Shown: piece by piece, positions 7,188-15,140 of the stretch
Layout: every line of letters begins with the position of its first letter
How positions within the stretch are numbered: the first letter of the stretch is position 1
Origin: Xanthobacteraceae bacterium
GTDB taxonomy: Bacteria; Pseudomonadota; Alphaproteobacteria; Rhizobiales; Xanthobacteraceae
Assembly: GCA_029266425.1 (NCBI GenBank)
Contig: JAQSWY010000011.1
Coordinates: 1-64,000 of the forward strand
Length of the DNA stretch: 64,000 nucleotides
Reading direction: 5' to 3'
Notes under the pieces: generated by a model
Database searches by the model: none
What the model saw: the letters and a program-made list of their open reading frames with translations, nothing else
What the model was told of the DNA's origin: nothing
Made by a program: the position numbers and the translations under genes

Positions 7188-8282
7188 ATGACGATGTTGC
7201 CGACGGCACATAGCGGGCACGCCGAGCGGGATCGCCAGGCGATGATGCATCTGGTTCGCGGCTTCCAGGCCAGCCAGATGCTGCACGTCGCCGCAACCCT
7301 TCGCCTGGCCGATCATCTCGCCGTTGAAGCGCGCTCGATCGCCAACCTTGCCGACGTGACGTCGGCGCACCCGGCATCGCTTTATCGGCTGATGCGGGCC
7401 CTTGCCACGCTCGGCGTGTTGCGGGAGGAGGGGGATCGACGCTTCAGCCTGACCGCAGCAGGACATTATCTGAGATGGGACGTCCCCGGCAGCGTGGCGC
7501 CGATGGCCGAAATGATAGGGCGGCCCTATTTCTGGAGCGCCTGGGGCAATTTGCTCGGCGCCGTCCGCACCGGAGCCACCTCGTTCGACGACGTCCATGG
7601 CCGGGATGTCTGGACCTATCGCGTCGATCACCCGGAAGAGGGAGCAATCTTCGATGGTGCGATGGCGGCAACCAGGGAAGCGGTCGCTCGATCCGCACAT
7701 GAGGCGTTCGATCTTGGCCGCTTCTCGCACATTGTGGACGTTGGCGGCGGGAACGGCGCGTTCGTCCTGCACCTCCTGACGGTGCATCAGGCTGCGCGGG
7801 CAACGCTGTTCGATCAGCCGCATGTGCTGGCCCGCGTACCGGATGCCGTCGGACAATTTGTCCGTGCCGGTCGATGCGATTTGCGGAGCGGGGACTTCTT
7901 CTCCGAGGTTCCTGCCGGCGGTGACGCCTATGTGCTGAACTGGATCCTGCACGATTGGGACGACGCCGCGGCCACCGGCATTCTTCGCTGCTGCCATCGG
8001 GCCATGGCGCCTGGGAGTCGGCTGATGCTGTGCGAAGCCGTTCTCGGTGCTCCGGCAACCGACGCGGATGGCACGCTGCTGGACATCATGATGATGGTGA
8101 TGACGGGCGGGCGAGAGCGTACCCTGGCGGAATTCCGGACTTTGCTGGAAGCCGCAGGTTTCAGCGTGCTTTGCGTCACGCCGGCGATTGGCTGCATATC
8201 GGTTATCGAATGCGCCCGCGCGGATGACATCGACGGCGGGCCCGTGGCTGCCGTGAAATCGCTGCGCGCCGCGTCGGAGTGA
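7188..8282 (+). CDS. SAM-dependent O-methyltransferase (hydroxyindole-O-methyltransferase-like)
   Basis: A 364-residue protein of the class I plant/bacterial small-molecule O-methyltransferase family. Residues about 20-110 make the helical dimerisation/winged-helix domain (SLYRLMRALATLGVLRE). The SAM motif VDVGGGNG is at 183-190. The catalytic His-Asp region is ILHDWDD (H255-D259). It probably methylates an aromatic or polyketide-type hydroxyl. The ATG lies 1 nt after the Bug receptor stop, so the two are almost certainly translated from one mRNA. That pairing is unusual, because such methyltransferases are normally in secondary-metabolite clusters and none is visible here. Confidence 0.88.
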   Translation: MTMLPTAHSGHAERDRQAMMHLVRGFQASQMLHVAATLRLADHLAVEARSIANLADVTSAHPASLYRLMRALATLGVLREEGDRRFSLTAAGHYLRWDVPGSVAPMAEMIGRPYFWSAWGNLLGAVRTGATSFDDVHGRDVWTYRVDHPEEGAIFDGAMAATREAVARSAHEAFDLGRFSHIVDVGGGNGAFVLHLLTVHQAARATLFDQPHVLARVPDAVGQFVRAGRCDLRSGDFFSEVPAGGDAYVLNWILHDWDDAAATGILRCCHRAMAPGSRLMLCEAVLGAPATDADGTLLDIMMMVMTGGRERTLAEFRTLLEAAGFSVLCVTPAIGCISVIECARADDIDGGPVAAVKSLRAASE

Positions 8283-8362
8283 CCCGATGGTAATCGCTGC
8301 GGTGTTCGCCGGCACAGCCGCAAGTCATAATGATACCTCTAAAATATTCAGCAAAACGTCTC

Positions 8363-8391
8363 GAATAACATTAGTTATAATCACGTTATTC
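8363..8391. promoter_or_regulatory. operator-like inverted repeat in an AT-rich patch
   Basis: Perfect 7-bp arms GAATAAC (8363-8369) and GTTATTC (8385-8391) flank a 15-nt centre that contains TATAAT at 8376-8381. The surrounding 8325-8415 stretch is markedly AT-rich for this window. It lies upstream of the Tat-signal protein gene at 8515. No good -35 was found at the right distance from TATAAT. Confidence 0.4.
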
Positions 8392-8514
8392 TGATGCCAT
8401 ACGGAAGAATTGCATTGCCCGGGAACATCAAAACCAGGCGATGATGCTGCACCGCTTATAGACACGCCTGGCGATCCAGCGAACCATGCCGCCCGCATGA
8501 TCGGGAGGTTCTCC

Positions 8515-8973
8515 ATGGAACGACGCTCTTTCCTGCTTGGGCTGCTCGGCGTCGCCGGCACTGCCGCGTTCGCCGGCTCGCTCATCCCCTACGCCGAGGC
8601 TACCCCGCTCGACCAGCTCAGGAACCTCGCGCCGCCAGATGACATGCTGGATCCGGAGGACATCGACGTCGACGGCGAAACGCCGGACGGGACGCCGGTG
8701 GAGGAGGCGCAGGCTCGTCGCCGTCAGGCACGGCGCACCGGCCGGCGCACGGGCCGGCGTACCGGCCGACGCTATCGTCGAGCAGGCATGCCTTATCGGC
8801 GCGGATACCGGCGCGGATATCGTCGTGGATATCGCCGCGGATGGGTCGGACCTCGTCGCGGCCGCTACTGGTATGGCGGGCGTTGGTGGGGCGGCCGTCG
8901 CTGGGTCTGCCGTACCCGCTTCGATCGCTGGGGCCGTCCGTTCCGCAACTGCTTCTGGGATTACTTCTGGTAA
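8515..8973 (+). CDS. Tat-signal Arg/Gly/Tyr-rich hypothetical protein
   Basis: A 152-residue protein starting with MERRSFLLGLLGVAG, a good twin-arginine (RRxFL) signal followed by a hydrophobic stretch and an AEA cleavage region. The mature part has an acidic segment (DDMLDPEDIDVDGETPD), then a very basic low-complexity region with RTGR and RRGY repeats, and a C-terminus rich in Trp/Arg/Phe with two cysteines. It is therefore probably exported folded and may bind polyanions such as surface polysaccharide, or the wall. No known domain is recognised. The ATG at 8515 has a GGGAGG site 7 bp upstream. Confidence 0.7.
   Translation: MERRSFLLGLLGVAGTAAFAGSLIPYAEATPLDQLRNLAPPDDMLDPEDIDVDGETPDGTPVEEAQARRRQARRTGRRTGRRTGRRYRRAGMPYRRGYRRGYRRGYRRGWVGPRRGRYWYGGRWWGGRRWVCRTRFDRWGRPFRNCFWDYFW
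8797..8844 (+). repeat. four tandem 12-bp in-frame repeats encoding RRG(Y/W)
   Basis: Units CGGCGCGGATAC, CGGCGCGGATAT, CGTCGTGGATAT and CGCCGCGGATGG lie end to end in the Tat-signal protein gene. Third positions vary while residues are kept, which suggests the repeats are old and under protein-level selection. Nearby codons for RTGR also repeat. Confidence 0.7.
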
Positions 8974-9097
8974 GCAGCGCGTCGCCCTGATCGCTACAAG
9001 CGTCGCCGGTTGATCCCGGCGGCGCCTGTGGCCTTGGCGCCACCCTCGCACCACCCTATCTTCCCGCTCGCGATCAATGAGCGGGGAGGGCGAGCAC

Positions 9098-9898
9098 GTG
9101 CCACAGAACGACGCCAAACGCATTCGGGTCGGTGTCGGCGGCTGGACGTTCGAGCCATGGCGCGGTGCGTTCTACCCGGAGGGGCTCGCGCAGAAGCGCG
9201 AACTCGAATACGCCGCCTCCAAGCTCACCTCCATCGAGATCAACGGCACCTATTACGGCTCGCAGAAGCCCGAGAGCTTCGCCAAATGGCGAGCGGAGAC
9301 GCCGGCTGATTTCGTGTTCGCGCTGAAAGGGCCGCGCTTCGCCACCAATCGGCGGGTGCTGGCGGAAGCCGGCGAGTCGATCGAGCGCTTCTTCAAGAGC
9401 GGCGTGATGGAGCTGAAGGAGAAGCTCGGTCCCATCAACTGGCAGTTCATGGCTACCAAGAAGTTCGATCCGGACGATTTTGCCGGCTTCCTCAAGCTGC
9501 TGCCGAAGAGCGTCGACGGGAACAAGGTGCGCCACGCTGTCGAAGTGCGTCATGACAGCTTCAAGTCGCCCGATTTCATCGCGCTCGCCCGGGAGCACGA
9601 GGTCGCCATCGTGCTCGCCGCCGACAGCGAGTTCCCGCAGATCGCCGACATCACCGCCCCCTTCGTCTATGCCCGCATCATGGGCACCAACGAGGGCGAG
9701 GCGGCGGGCTATTCGAACAAGGCACTCGATGCCTGGGCGAAGCGCGCCGCGGCCCTGGCCGAGGGCAAGGTGCCGGACGATCTTTCAACCGTGGACAAGC
9801 CGGGGAAAGCCGGCCCGCACGAGGTGTTTCTCTATGTGATCAGCGGCTACAAGGAGCGCAATCCGGCCGCCGCCATGGCACTGATCGAGCGGCTCTGA
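9098..9898 (+). CDS. DUF72 domain-containing protein (YecE family)
   Basis: A TIM-barrel-like DUF72/YecE protein. RVGVGGWTFEPWRGAFYP and EINGTYYGSQKPESFAKW are the conserved first two strands with the Tyr/Trp active-site-like cluster, and FVFALKGPRF follows. Family members are widespread; biochemical function is unassigned. The GTG at 9098 is preferred because GGGGAGGG lies 7 bp upstream; the ATG at 9077 is an in-frame alternative adding 7 residues. A small ArsC-like gene follows 30 bp downstream. Confidence 0.85.
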   Translation: MPQNDAKRIRVGVGGWTFEPWRGAFYPEGLAQKRELEYAASKLTSIEINGTYYGSQKPESFAKWRAETPADFVFALKGPRFATNRRVLAEAGESIERFFKSGVMELKEKLGPINWQFMATKKFDPDDFAGFLKLLPKSVDGNKVRHAVEVRHDSFKSPDFIALAREHEVAIVLAADSEFPQIADITAPFVYARIMGTNEGEAAGYSNKALDAWAKRAAALAEGKVPDDLSTVDKPGKAGPHEVFLYVISGYKERNPAAAMALIERL

Positions 9899-9928
9899 GC
9901 CACCAGCTACGCGCCTTACGGAACCCGA

Positions 9929-10282
9929 ATGCCCGTCACCATCTATGGCATCAAGAACTGCGACACCATGAAGAAGGCGCGCGCCTGGCTCGACGGCCAT
10001 GGCATCGCTTACGCCTTCCATGACTATAAGGAATCCGGCATCGACCGCGCCCATCTCGCCGCCTGGGCGAGGAAGGTCGGCTGGGAGACGCTGCTGAACC
10101 GCAACGGCACCACCTTCCGAGCGCTCCCCGAAGACGAGAAGCAGGGCCTCGACGAGGAGCGCGCCTTCGCGCTGATGACGGCGCAGCCATCGATGATCAA
10201 GCGTCCGGTGCTCGATCTCGGCCGCGGCCGGATCGTGGTCGGCTTCAAGCCGGAGATCTACGCGGCCAACGTCGCCGCCTGA
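9929..10282 (+). CDS. ArsC-family reductase-like protein (YffB/Spx-type)
   Basis: A 117-residue thioredoxin-fold protein of the ArsC/Spx family. IYGIKNCDTMKKARAWL carries the single N-terminal cysteine (Cys10) in the CDTMKKA context typical of YffB-like proteins, and IKRPVLDLG near residue 90 is the conserved C-terminal RP motif. True plasmid-type arsenate reductases have a somewhat different CGTS active site, so arsenate reduction is not assumed. YffB-type proteins bind glutathione. It probably shares a transcript with the DUF72 gene. Confidence 0.85.
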   Translation: MPVTIYGIKNCDTMKKARAWLDGHGIAYAFHDYKESGIDRAHLAAWARKVGWETLLNRNGTTFRALPEDEKQGLDEERAFALMTAQPSMIKRPVLDLGRGRIVVGFKPEIYAANVAA

Positions 10283-10330
10283 GGGTCTGACACCGAATCC
10301 GGCCGAGACGAAGCGACCCGATTTTTACGC

Positions 10331-10418
10331 CCTCATCCCCGGGCTTGACCCGGGGATCCAGCCAAGCCGCATGCACCTGGTTGAAGTCTGGATCCCCGGG
10401 TAAAGCCCGGGGATGAGG
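10331..10418. repeat. dispersed palindromic repeat R1 copy
   Basis: CCTCATCCCCGGGCTTGACC...GGATCC and its complementary partner GGATCCCCGGG...CCCGGGGATGAGG form a long imperfect palindrome in the gap between the ArsC-like gene and the convergent Atu4866 gene. It may also end transcripts from both sides. Confidence 0.75.
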
Positions 10419-10451
10419 CGCTTCAAGGGACCGGCCAGCCCAACAGCGCCC

Positions 10452-10781
10452 TCACTTCGGGCGCGTGCCTTCGCGGTAGAACACCATGCCGCCATGATGG
10501 AGCACGTCGCCCTCGAACCGCCCGTCGGCGGTGAATCCGGTGTCGTCCCAATAGTCGATATGCTTGCCGGTCACCTTGTAGCGCCCCTGATAGGCGCTCT
10601 TGCGGGTGCCGCGCGCCTCGTCATAGCGCCCATTGGGCAGCAGTTCCTGCCTTATATGGCCGTCGCCGGTGATCCACATGCCGATATAGGGGTGCGCTGC
10701 CATGCCGGCCTCCGTGCCGTGGGATGGGGCACTGGCGAGCATTGCGGCGGTAGCGAGTGCGATCCGTGTCGAGATGCCCAT
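10452..10781 (-). CDS. Atu4866-domain secreted protein
   Basis: A 109-residue protein with a short hydrophobic signal-like N-terminus (MGISTRIALATAAMLASAPS). The core PYIGMWITGDGHIRQELLPN and, further on, GRYDEARG, YQGRY and DDTGFTADGRF is the Atu4866 family seen in Agrobacterium and relatives, a lipocalin-like small beta fold with no settled function. The start at 10781 gives the natural signal peptide; the frame stays open upstream into the polymerase gene. It is convergent with the ArsC-like gene. Confidence 0.75.
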   Translation of the reverse strand: MGISTRIALATAAMLASAPSHGTEAGMAAHPYIGMWITGDGHIRQELLPNGRYDEARGTRKSAYQGRYKVTGKHIDYWDDTGFTADGRFEGDVLHHGGMVFYREGTRPK

Positions 10782-10846
10782 GAGAGCCTCCAACGTGCTG
10801 GTTTCGATGGAGCCAGTCTCCCGCGCCGGCGCCATGGGGAGGTAGA

Positions 10847-12121
10847 TCAGGGCTGCGCGATCCTTGCACGATCCTCCAGGCGTCGCGGCGGACAGCGCGC
10901 CGGCGGGGCTTTCGGCGGCACCCTCGGCTGGCGCAGCGAAGCGACGGCCAGCCCCCAGACGGCGCCCATCAGCAGGAAGTAATGCCGCCAATGGTCGGTA
11001 TCGATGATGAAGCCTTCCAGCGCCACGCCGAGATAGGTGGCATAGACCGCGATCAGTGCCGGCTGCCAGGGCGCGCGCACCAGCAGCCCCTTGAAGCCGA
11101 GCACGAGTGTGGTGACGGCGAGCGTGAAATAGGCGAAGCCACCCACCCAGCCATAGGCATAGAGAGAAGCGAGATAGACATTGTGCGGGTCGATGCCGAA
11201 GGTTGCCGCATATTGATGCGGTCCGAGGCCATTGGGATAGTCGAAGATCGCCATGAACCCCTTAAACTGAGTGCCGAACCGGCCTTGCTCGCCGGTGTCA
11301 TAATAGTTCACCAGGTTGGCCCGCTCGCTGAACATTTCACCGACCGAACTAAACGACAACAGAAGGGCGACCATCGCGGCAATGCCGATGCCGGAGAGCG
11401 CCGACAACCGGATGAGGCGCAGGCGGAACGCCAGGTTCTTGTTGGTCCAGAACATCAGCGCGACCATGACCAGCGTGGAGGCGATGAAGTGTCCCCAGGC
11501 GCCGCGCGAGAAGCTCAGCATCAACCCAAGCAGCATGATCAGCGCGAGCAGTGAGGAGCCCAGCCGAAAGCCACGATAGAGAAAATCCTGGATGAGCAGC
11601 AGGCAAGGCAGGATCAGGAAAGGTCCGAACACGTTCGGATCCTTGAAGGTCGATGTCGCCCGCCCATTCTGGACGAAACGCTCGATGCCCACGAAATAGC
11701 CGAGAATGCCGAGACCAGCGGCGATCAAAGCCGCCAGCACATAGGCATTCTTGAGTGTGGCGAAGCGAGCGGCGGTGTGCTCGGAGAGCGCCAACGCGAA
11801 GATCAATGCGGTCACGCCCATATAAGCCGACACCCCGTAATAGGTCACCGCGTCGCTGCTCGACATGACCGGCATGAGCGCGAAGGCGCCGCCCGCGAGC
11901 CACAGGATCACCAGCACGAGCATTAGGCCGAGCAGCGGCTGGACGCGTGTTCGGGTGAACAGCAATGCTCCGCCAAGAGCAAAGACGAACAGCTCATAGG
12001 GCGCGGGCTCGACAATCACGAGGAAGCTCATCGCGACGCTGATGAACAGCAATGCGCTTACCAGCGTGTCGAGGCGCAGCACCAGCGGCGGGGCGCCAAG
12101 CTGACCGGAACCCGACTTCAT
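10847..12121 (-). CDS. O-antigen ligase / polysaccharide polymerase-like membrane protein
   Basis: A 424-residue protein with roughly ten or more hydrophobic helices and a large periplasmic loop between SVGEMFSERANLVNYYD and PHNVYLASLYAYGW. The layout, and the RFGTQFKGF...PNGLGPHQ...PHN signature in that loop, fit the Wzy/WaaL O-antigen ligase superfamily. It probably joins or polymerises lipid-linked glycans at the periplasmic face of the inner membrane. The start at 12121 is chosen for its GAGGTGG ribosome site; an upstream ATG at 12196 would add 25 basic residues. It is divergent from an acyltransferase gene. Confidence 0.8.
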   Translation of the reverse strand: MKSGSGQLGAPPLVLRLDTLVSALLFISVAMSFLVIVEPAPYELFVFALGGALLFTRTRVQPLLGLMLVLVILWLAGGAFALMPVMSSSDAVTYYGVSAYMGVTALIFALALSEHTAARFATLKNAYVLAALIAAGLGILGYFVGIERFVQNGRATSTFKDPNVFGPFLILPCLLLIQDFLYRGFRLGSSLLALIMLLGLMLSFSRGAWGHFIASTLVMVALMFWTNKNLAFRLRLIRLSALSGIGIAAMVALLLSFSSVGEMFSERANLVNYYDTGEQGRFGTQFKGFMAIFDYPNGLGPHQYAATFGIDPHNVYLASLYAYGWVGGFAYFTLAVTTLVLGFKGLLVRAPWQPALIAVYATYLGVALEGFIIDTDHWRHYFLLMGAVWGLAVASLRQPRVPPKAPPARCPPRRLEDRARIAQP

Positions 12122-12206
12122 ATTCCGCCACCTCGCAGCGAGCGCTCCACCGGGCACCCGAACAGAGCATGTGAACCGCATTCCTTTCCGAGCCATTAAA
12201 CCGGAC

Positions 12207-12230
12207 CTTAGCTTGGCACGAAATGCTAAG
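12207..12230. promoter_or_regulatory. inverted repeat in the divergent polysaccharide promoter region
   Basis: CTTAGC (12207-12212) and GCTAAG (12225-12230) are perfect 6-bp arms with a 12-nt spacer. They sit in the 244-bp region between the polymerase-like gene and the acyltransferase. A second symmetric patch, GGCGA-TCAGG-TCGCC, lies near 12278. Either could be a regulator site; no family match is claimed. Confidence 0.3.
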
Positions 12231-12365
12231 TGGAAAGGTTAGGACTTGGCCGGATATTGTGTCCTCCCGGTTGGCGCCGGCGATCAGGTCGCCGCTAACT
12301 GGCGCCTAGATTGGTGGGCATCTCGCCGCGGTCCGTACGTTGAAATTTGAGCTGCCTGTCCTGCC

Positions 12366-13466
12366 ATGATTGGATCACCCGCCTCGACCGACTATCTGTC
12401 AAAAGTACAGATACTCAGATTCATCGCGGCGGCGGTGGTTCTATTCGGCCACGCCCAGCATGAGGCGCAGAGCTTCACCATAAGCGGCGCGAATTTCATT
12501 ATGTTCACGCCGATCGATTGGGGATCCGGCGTCGACATATTCTTCATCGTCAGTGGTTTCGTGATGTATTACATATGTCACGACCGCTTTGGACGTGACG
12601 GAGAGGTCGGTCGTTTCCTGAAGCGCCGCGTCATCCGCGTGGTGCCACCCTATTGGCTTTTCACTGGCCTGATGATAGTGGCGACCGTGTTGTTCAGCGC
12701 GCAATTGAACCATTCCAGCATCGATCTCAATCACGTCCTGGCGTCCCTTTTCTTCCTGCCCTGGGTCAATCCCTACGGCGAGACGCTGCCTTTCCTGATC
12801 CTTGGCTGGACGCTCAATTACGAGATCTTCTTCTATATCTGCTTTGCCGTGGCCCTGTACTTCCCGCGGGCATGGGGGGTGACGACGCTGTGCTTTGCCT
12901 TCGCGGCCGCGGCGGCGCTGCACCCGATTGTGCCGGACAGCGCGTGGATGCTGCGCTTCTGGAGTGATCCGATCATTCTGGAATTTCTGATGGGCATAGC
13001 GCTCGCTGCGCTGTTTCTCCGCGGCTTCCGCCTCTCGCCGATGGTCGGTCTGCTGCTGGTGCTAGGCGGTTTCATTCTGCTGACTGTCTTCTTCATGAGC
13101 GGTTTCCGCGAGCCGTCCCTGAGGTTCCTGTGGTCGGGCGCGCCAGCCTTGCTGATCAGCGCCGGTCTGGCCCTGCAGTCGGAGGGTGAGAGACACTCGC
13201 CGGCCTACCGGGCGCTCGTGTCGTGCGGCACCGCCTCCTATTCACTGTATCTGTCACATCCCTTTACCATCAACGCCGTGGGTTTGGTCTGGCGCAAACT
13301 CGCACTCGACATGCCGTGGCTCTTCGTCTTCGTCACCTGTGTGGCCTCGATCGCGGCCTCGCTCGTGGTTTATGCCCTGGTTGAGAAGCCGCTGGTCTCG
13401 TCGGCGAGGCGGATGGTCTCTCTGCCAGGGAGGGCGTCGGTGAGGGATGTGAGCGCAGAGAACTAG
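12366..13466 (+). CDS. acyltransferase family 3 (OafA/YrhL-like) membrane protein
   Basis: A 366-residue protein with about ten membrane helices. The family landmarks are an early histidine in VLFGHAQHE (motif H in helix 1), FIVSGFVMYYI, FLKRRVIRVVPPYWLFT with the conserved arginines, and SYSLYLSHPF near the C-terminus. Such proteins O-acetylate or otherwise acylate surface sugars (O-antigen, exopolysaccharide, Nod factors). The stop is 22 bp before the beta-helix gene, so the two are probably one operon. Sequence here is less GC-rich than in the core genes, in keeping with an exchanged surface-polysaccharide locus. Confidence 0.88.
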   Translation: MIGSPASTDYLSKVQILRFIAAAVVLFGHAQHEAQSFTISGANFIMFTPIDWGSGVDIFFIVSGFVMYYICHDRFGRDGEVGRFLKRRVIRVVPPYWLFTGLMIVATVLFSAQLNHSSIDLNHVLASLFFLPWVNPYGETLPFLILGWTLNYEIFFYICFAVALYFPRAWGVTTLCFAFAAAAALHPIVPDSAWMLRFWSDPIILEFLMGIALAALFLRGFRLSPMVGLLLVLGGFILLTVFFMSGFREPSLRFLWSGAPALLISAGLALQSEGERHSPAYRALVSCGTASYSLYLSHPFTINAVGLVWRKLALDMPWLFVFVTCVASIAASLVVYALVEKPLVSSARRMVSLPGRASVRDVSAEN

Positions 13467-13488
13467 CTTTGGGAGATAGAGGCCAGCG

Positions 13489-14889
13489 ATGACGGCGTAC
13501 AAGATCCTCGACGACAAGGTGGTATTTGCCCTGGGCACGCCCAGCGGATGGACGGCAGCGACACTGCAGCAGGGGATCGATGTCGCTCGCAGCAACGGCC
13601 TGGCGCTCTTCATTCGCCCCGGGACCTATGACACCGGCGATCTCTATATAGACAGTTCGAGCGGCACCAATCCGATCGCGATGGAAGCGGTTCCCGGTAG
13701 CGTCATCATCCGATACACCGGCGGTACGGACTTCTTCGCCATTACGGGCGTGTCCGACTGCGTTATTCGCGGAATTTCTTTCGACAGGAACAATATTTCG
13801 CAGGGCGGCTGGGCTGCTGCCATCCTGGTTCGGAACGCAAGCCGGACATTGATCGAGAATTGCCGCATCTTCAACGGCCCGCAGCGCGGCCTATACATGG
13901 TGAATTGCGGCACGCGCCAGACCGTCGGCGGGTCGGGTAGCAATGAGATCCTATCATCGGCGGGTCGCATTGTCGGATGCGAGATCTTCGATTGCGATGT
14001 CGCGCTCTTTTCGTTCGGCAATGTGGCGCTGCGCGTCGAGAGCAACACGATTCACAATTGCAGCAATAATGGAGTGCTGATCTGGCAAGATTCCCCGCTT
14101 CTCGATGGGAGTTCTGTCATTGACAACTCCATCACCGATATCAAGGCGGACGCCGGCGGGACGGGCGAGAACGGCAACGCCATCAGTGTCTACAATGCCA
14201 ATGGCTGCAACGTCGTCAGTAACCGGATCAGGTTCTGCAAATTCACCGCCGTCCGTGCCAACGCATCGTCAAATACGGTCATCGCCAACAATAATATCTA
14301 CGCCATGGCCGAGACCGCGATCTGGGCGGAAGAAACCGGCACCGGCGACGGACAGACCAATGTCGGCACCGTGATTTCGGGAAACGTCATCAATATTTGC
14401 CGTGATGGTATCTCTGCCACCAATTTCGCCAGCAAGGGCCGTCTGGCGACGATAACCGGCAATGTCGTGCGCAACGCGACCGCCGGAAGCGGCATATTCG
14501 TGGAGGGCGATAGCGTGATCAACGCCAACGTCGTCGAATGCATGCACCAGTTCGGCCTCGTGCTCGGCACGAACAGCTTCACGCGCAATCTCATCGCTTC
14601 CGACAATATGTTGCGCAATTGCGCGGCCGGCGTCGCGATCTCCTCCTCTTCCGCCGCAGGCTACGTGCTGGTGACGGATAATATGATCCAGATGCCCTCG
14701 GGAGTTTCCACCGACTACGGCATTGTGACCTATACCTTCACGGGGACTAGCCGCGTGATCGATGACACGATGAGTGGGATAACCCCGTCGACCTATCCGC
14801 GCATAAAGCTCGGCATGAATGTCGTCCATGACCTGCAGACGCCGGATCCCATCCCGACAAGCTGCGTTACGACGATGCCCAGCTTCTAG
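13489..14889 (+). CDS. right-handed parallel beta-helix repeat protein
   Basis: A 466-residue protein built from repeated short strands such as SDCVIRGISF, SRTLIENCRIFNG, GRIVGCEIFDC, NVVSNRIRFCK, TVIANNNIYAM and ATITGNVVRN, the pectate-lyase-like (PbH1) coil pattern. N-terminal ATLQQGIDVARSNGLALFIRPGTY is the usual cap of such enzymes and of the Rhizobiales TIGR03808-type proteins. No Tat or Sec signal is visible, unlike TIGR03808 members. It could be a glycan lyase/epimerase or a glycan-binding helix. Operon position after an acyltransferase supports a surface-polysaccharide role. Confidence 0.75.
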   Translation: MTAYKILDDKVVFALGTPSGWTAATLQQGIDVARSNGLALFIRPGTYDTGDLYIDSSSGTNPIAMEAVPGSVIIRYTGGTDFFAITGVSDCVIRGISFDRNNISQGGWAAAILVRNASRTLIENCRIFNGPQRGLYMVNCGTRQTVGGSGSNEILSSAGRIVGCEIFDCDVALFSFGNVALRVESNTIHNCSNNGVLIWQDSPLLDGSSVIDNSITDIKADAGGTGENGNAISVYNANGCNVVSNRIRFCKFTAVRANASSNTVIANNNIYAMAETAIWAEETGTGDGQTNVGTVISGNVINICRDGISATNFASKGRLATITGNVVRNATAGSGIFVEGDSVINANVVECMHQFGLVLGTNSFTRNLIASDNMLRNCAAGVAISSSSAAGYVLVTDNMIQMPSGVSTDYGIVTYTFTGTSRVIDDTMSGITPSTYPRIKLGMNVVHDLQTPDPIPTSCVTTMPSF

Positions 14890-14941
14890 TTCGGCGGAAA
14901 TGACCGCTGCCGTAGTCGCATAGGGCGTCGCCGCTCGGCTT

Positions 14942-15045
14942 CAGCATCCTTCGAGGCTCGCTGCGCTCGCACCTTAGGATGACGTTCTGTCTGAAAGAAC
15001 CACGTCATCCTGAGGTGCCGCCATAGGCGGCCTCGAACGATGCTC
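14942..15045. repeat. dispersed palindromic repeat R4 copy
   Basis: CAGCATCCTTCGAGGCTCGC...AGGATGACG and CGTCATCCTGAGGTGCC...GGCCTCGAACGATGCT are inverted relative to each other. Related copies are at 19453-19540 and, as fragments, at 36107-36155, 36352-36384 and 54110-54130. It fills most of the gap between the beta-helix gene and prfC. Confidence 0.7.
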
Positions 15046-15140
15046 AAGCAATGCTCCAGCCATCCTACCCCTTCACCGCTTAACGAACGTAACCGCCCGC
15101 TGCCCTTGATCTCGCGCGCCTTCGCTGCGACATACGCGCC

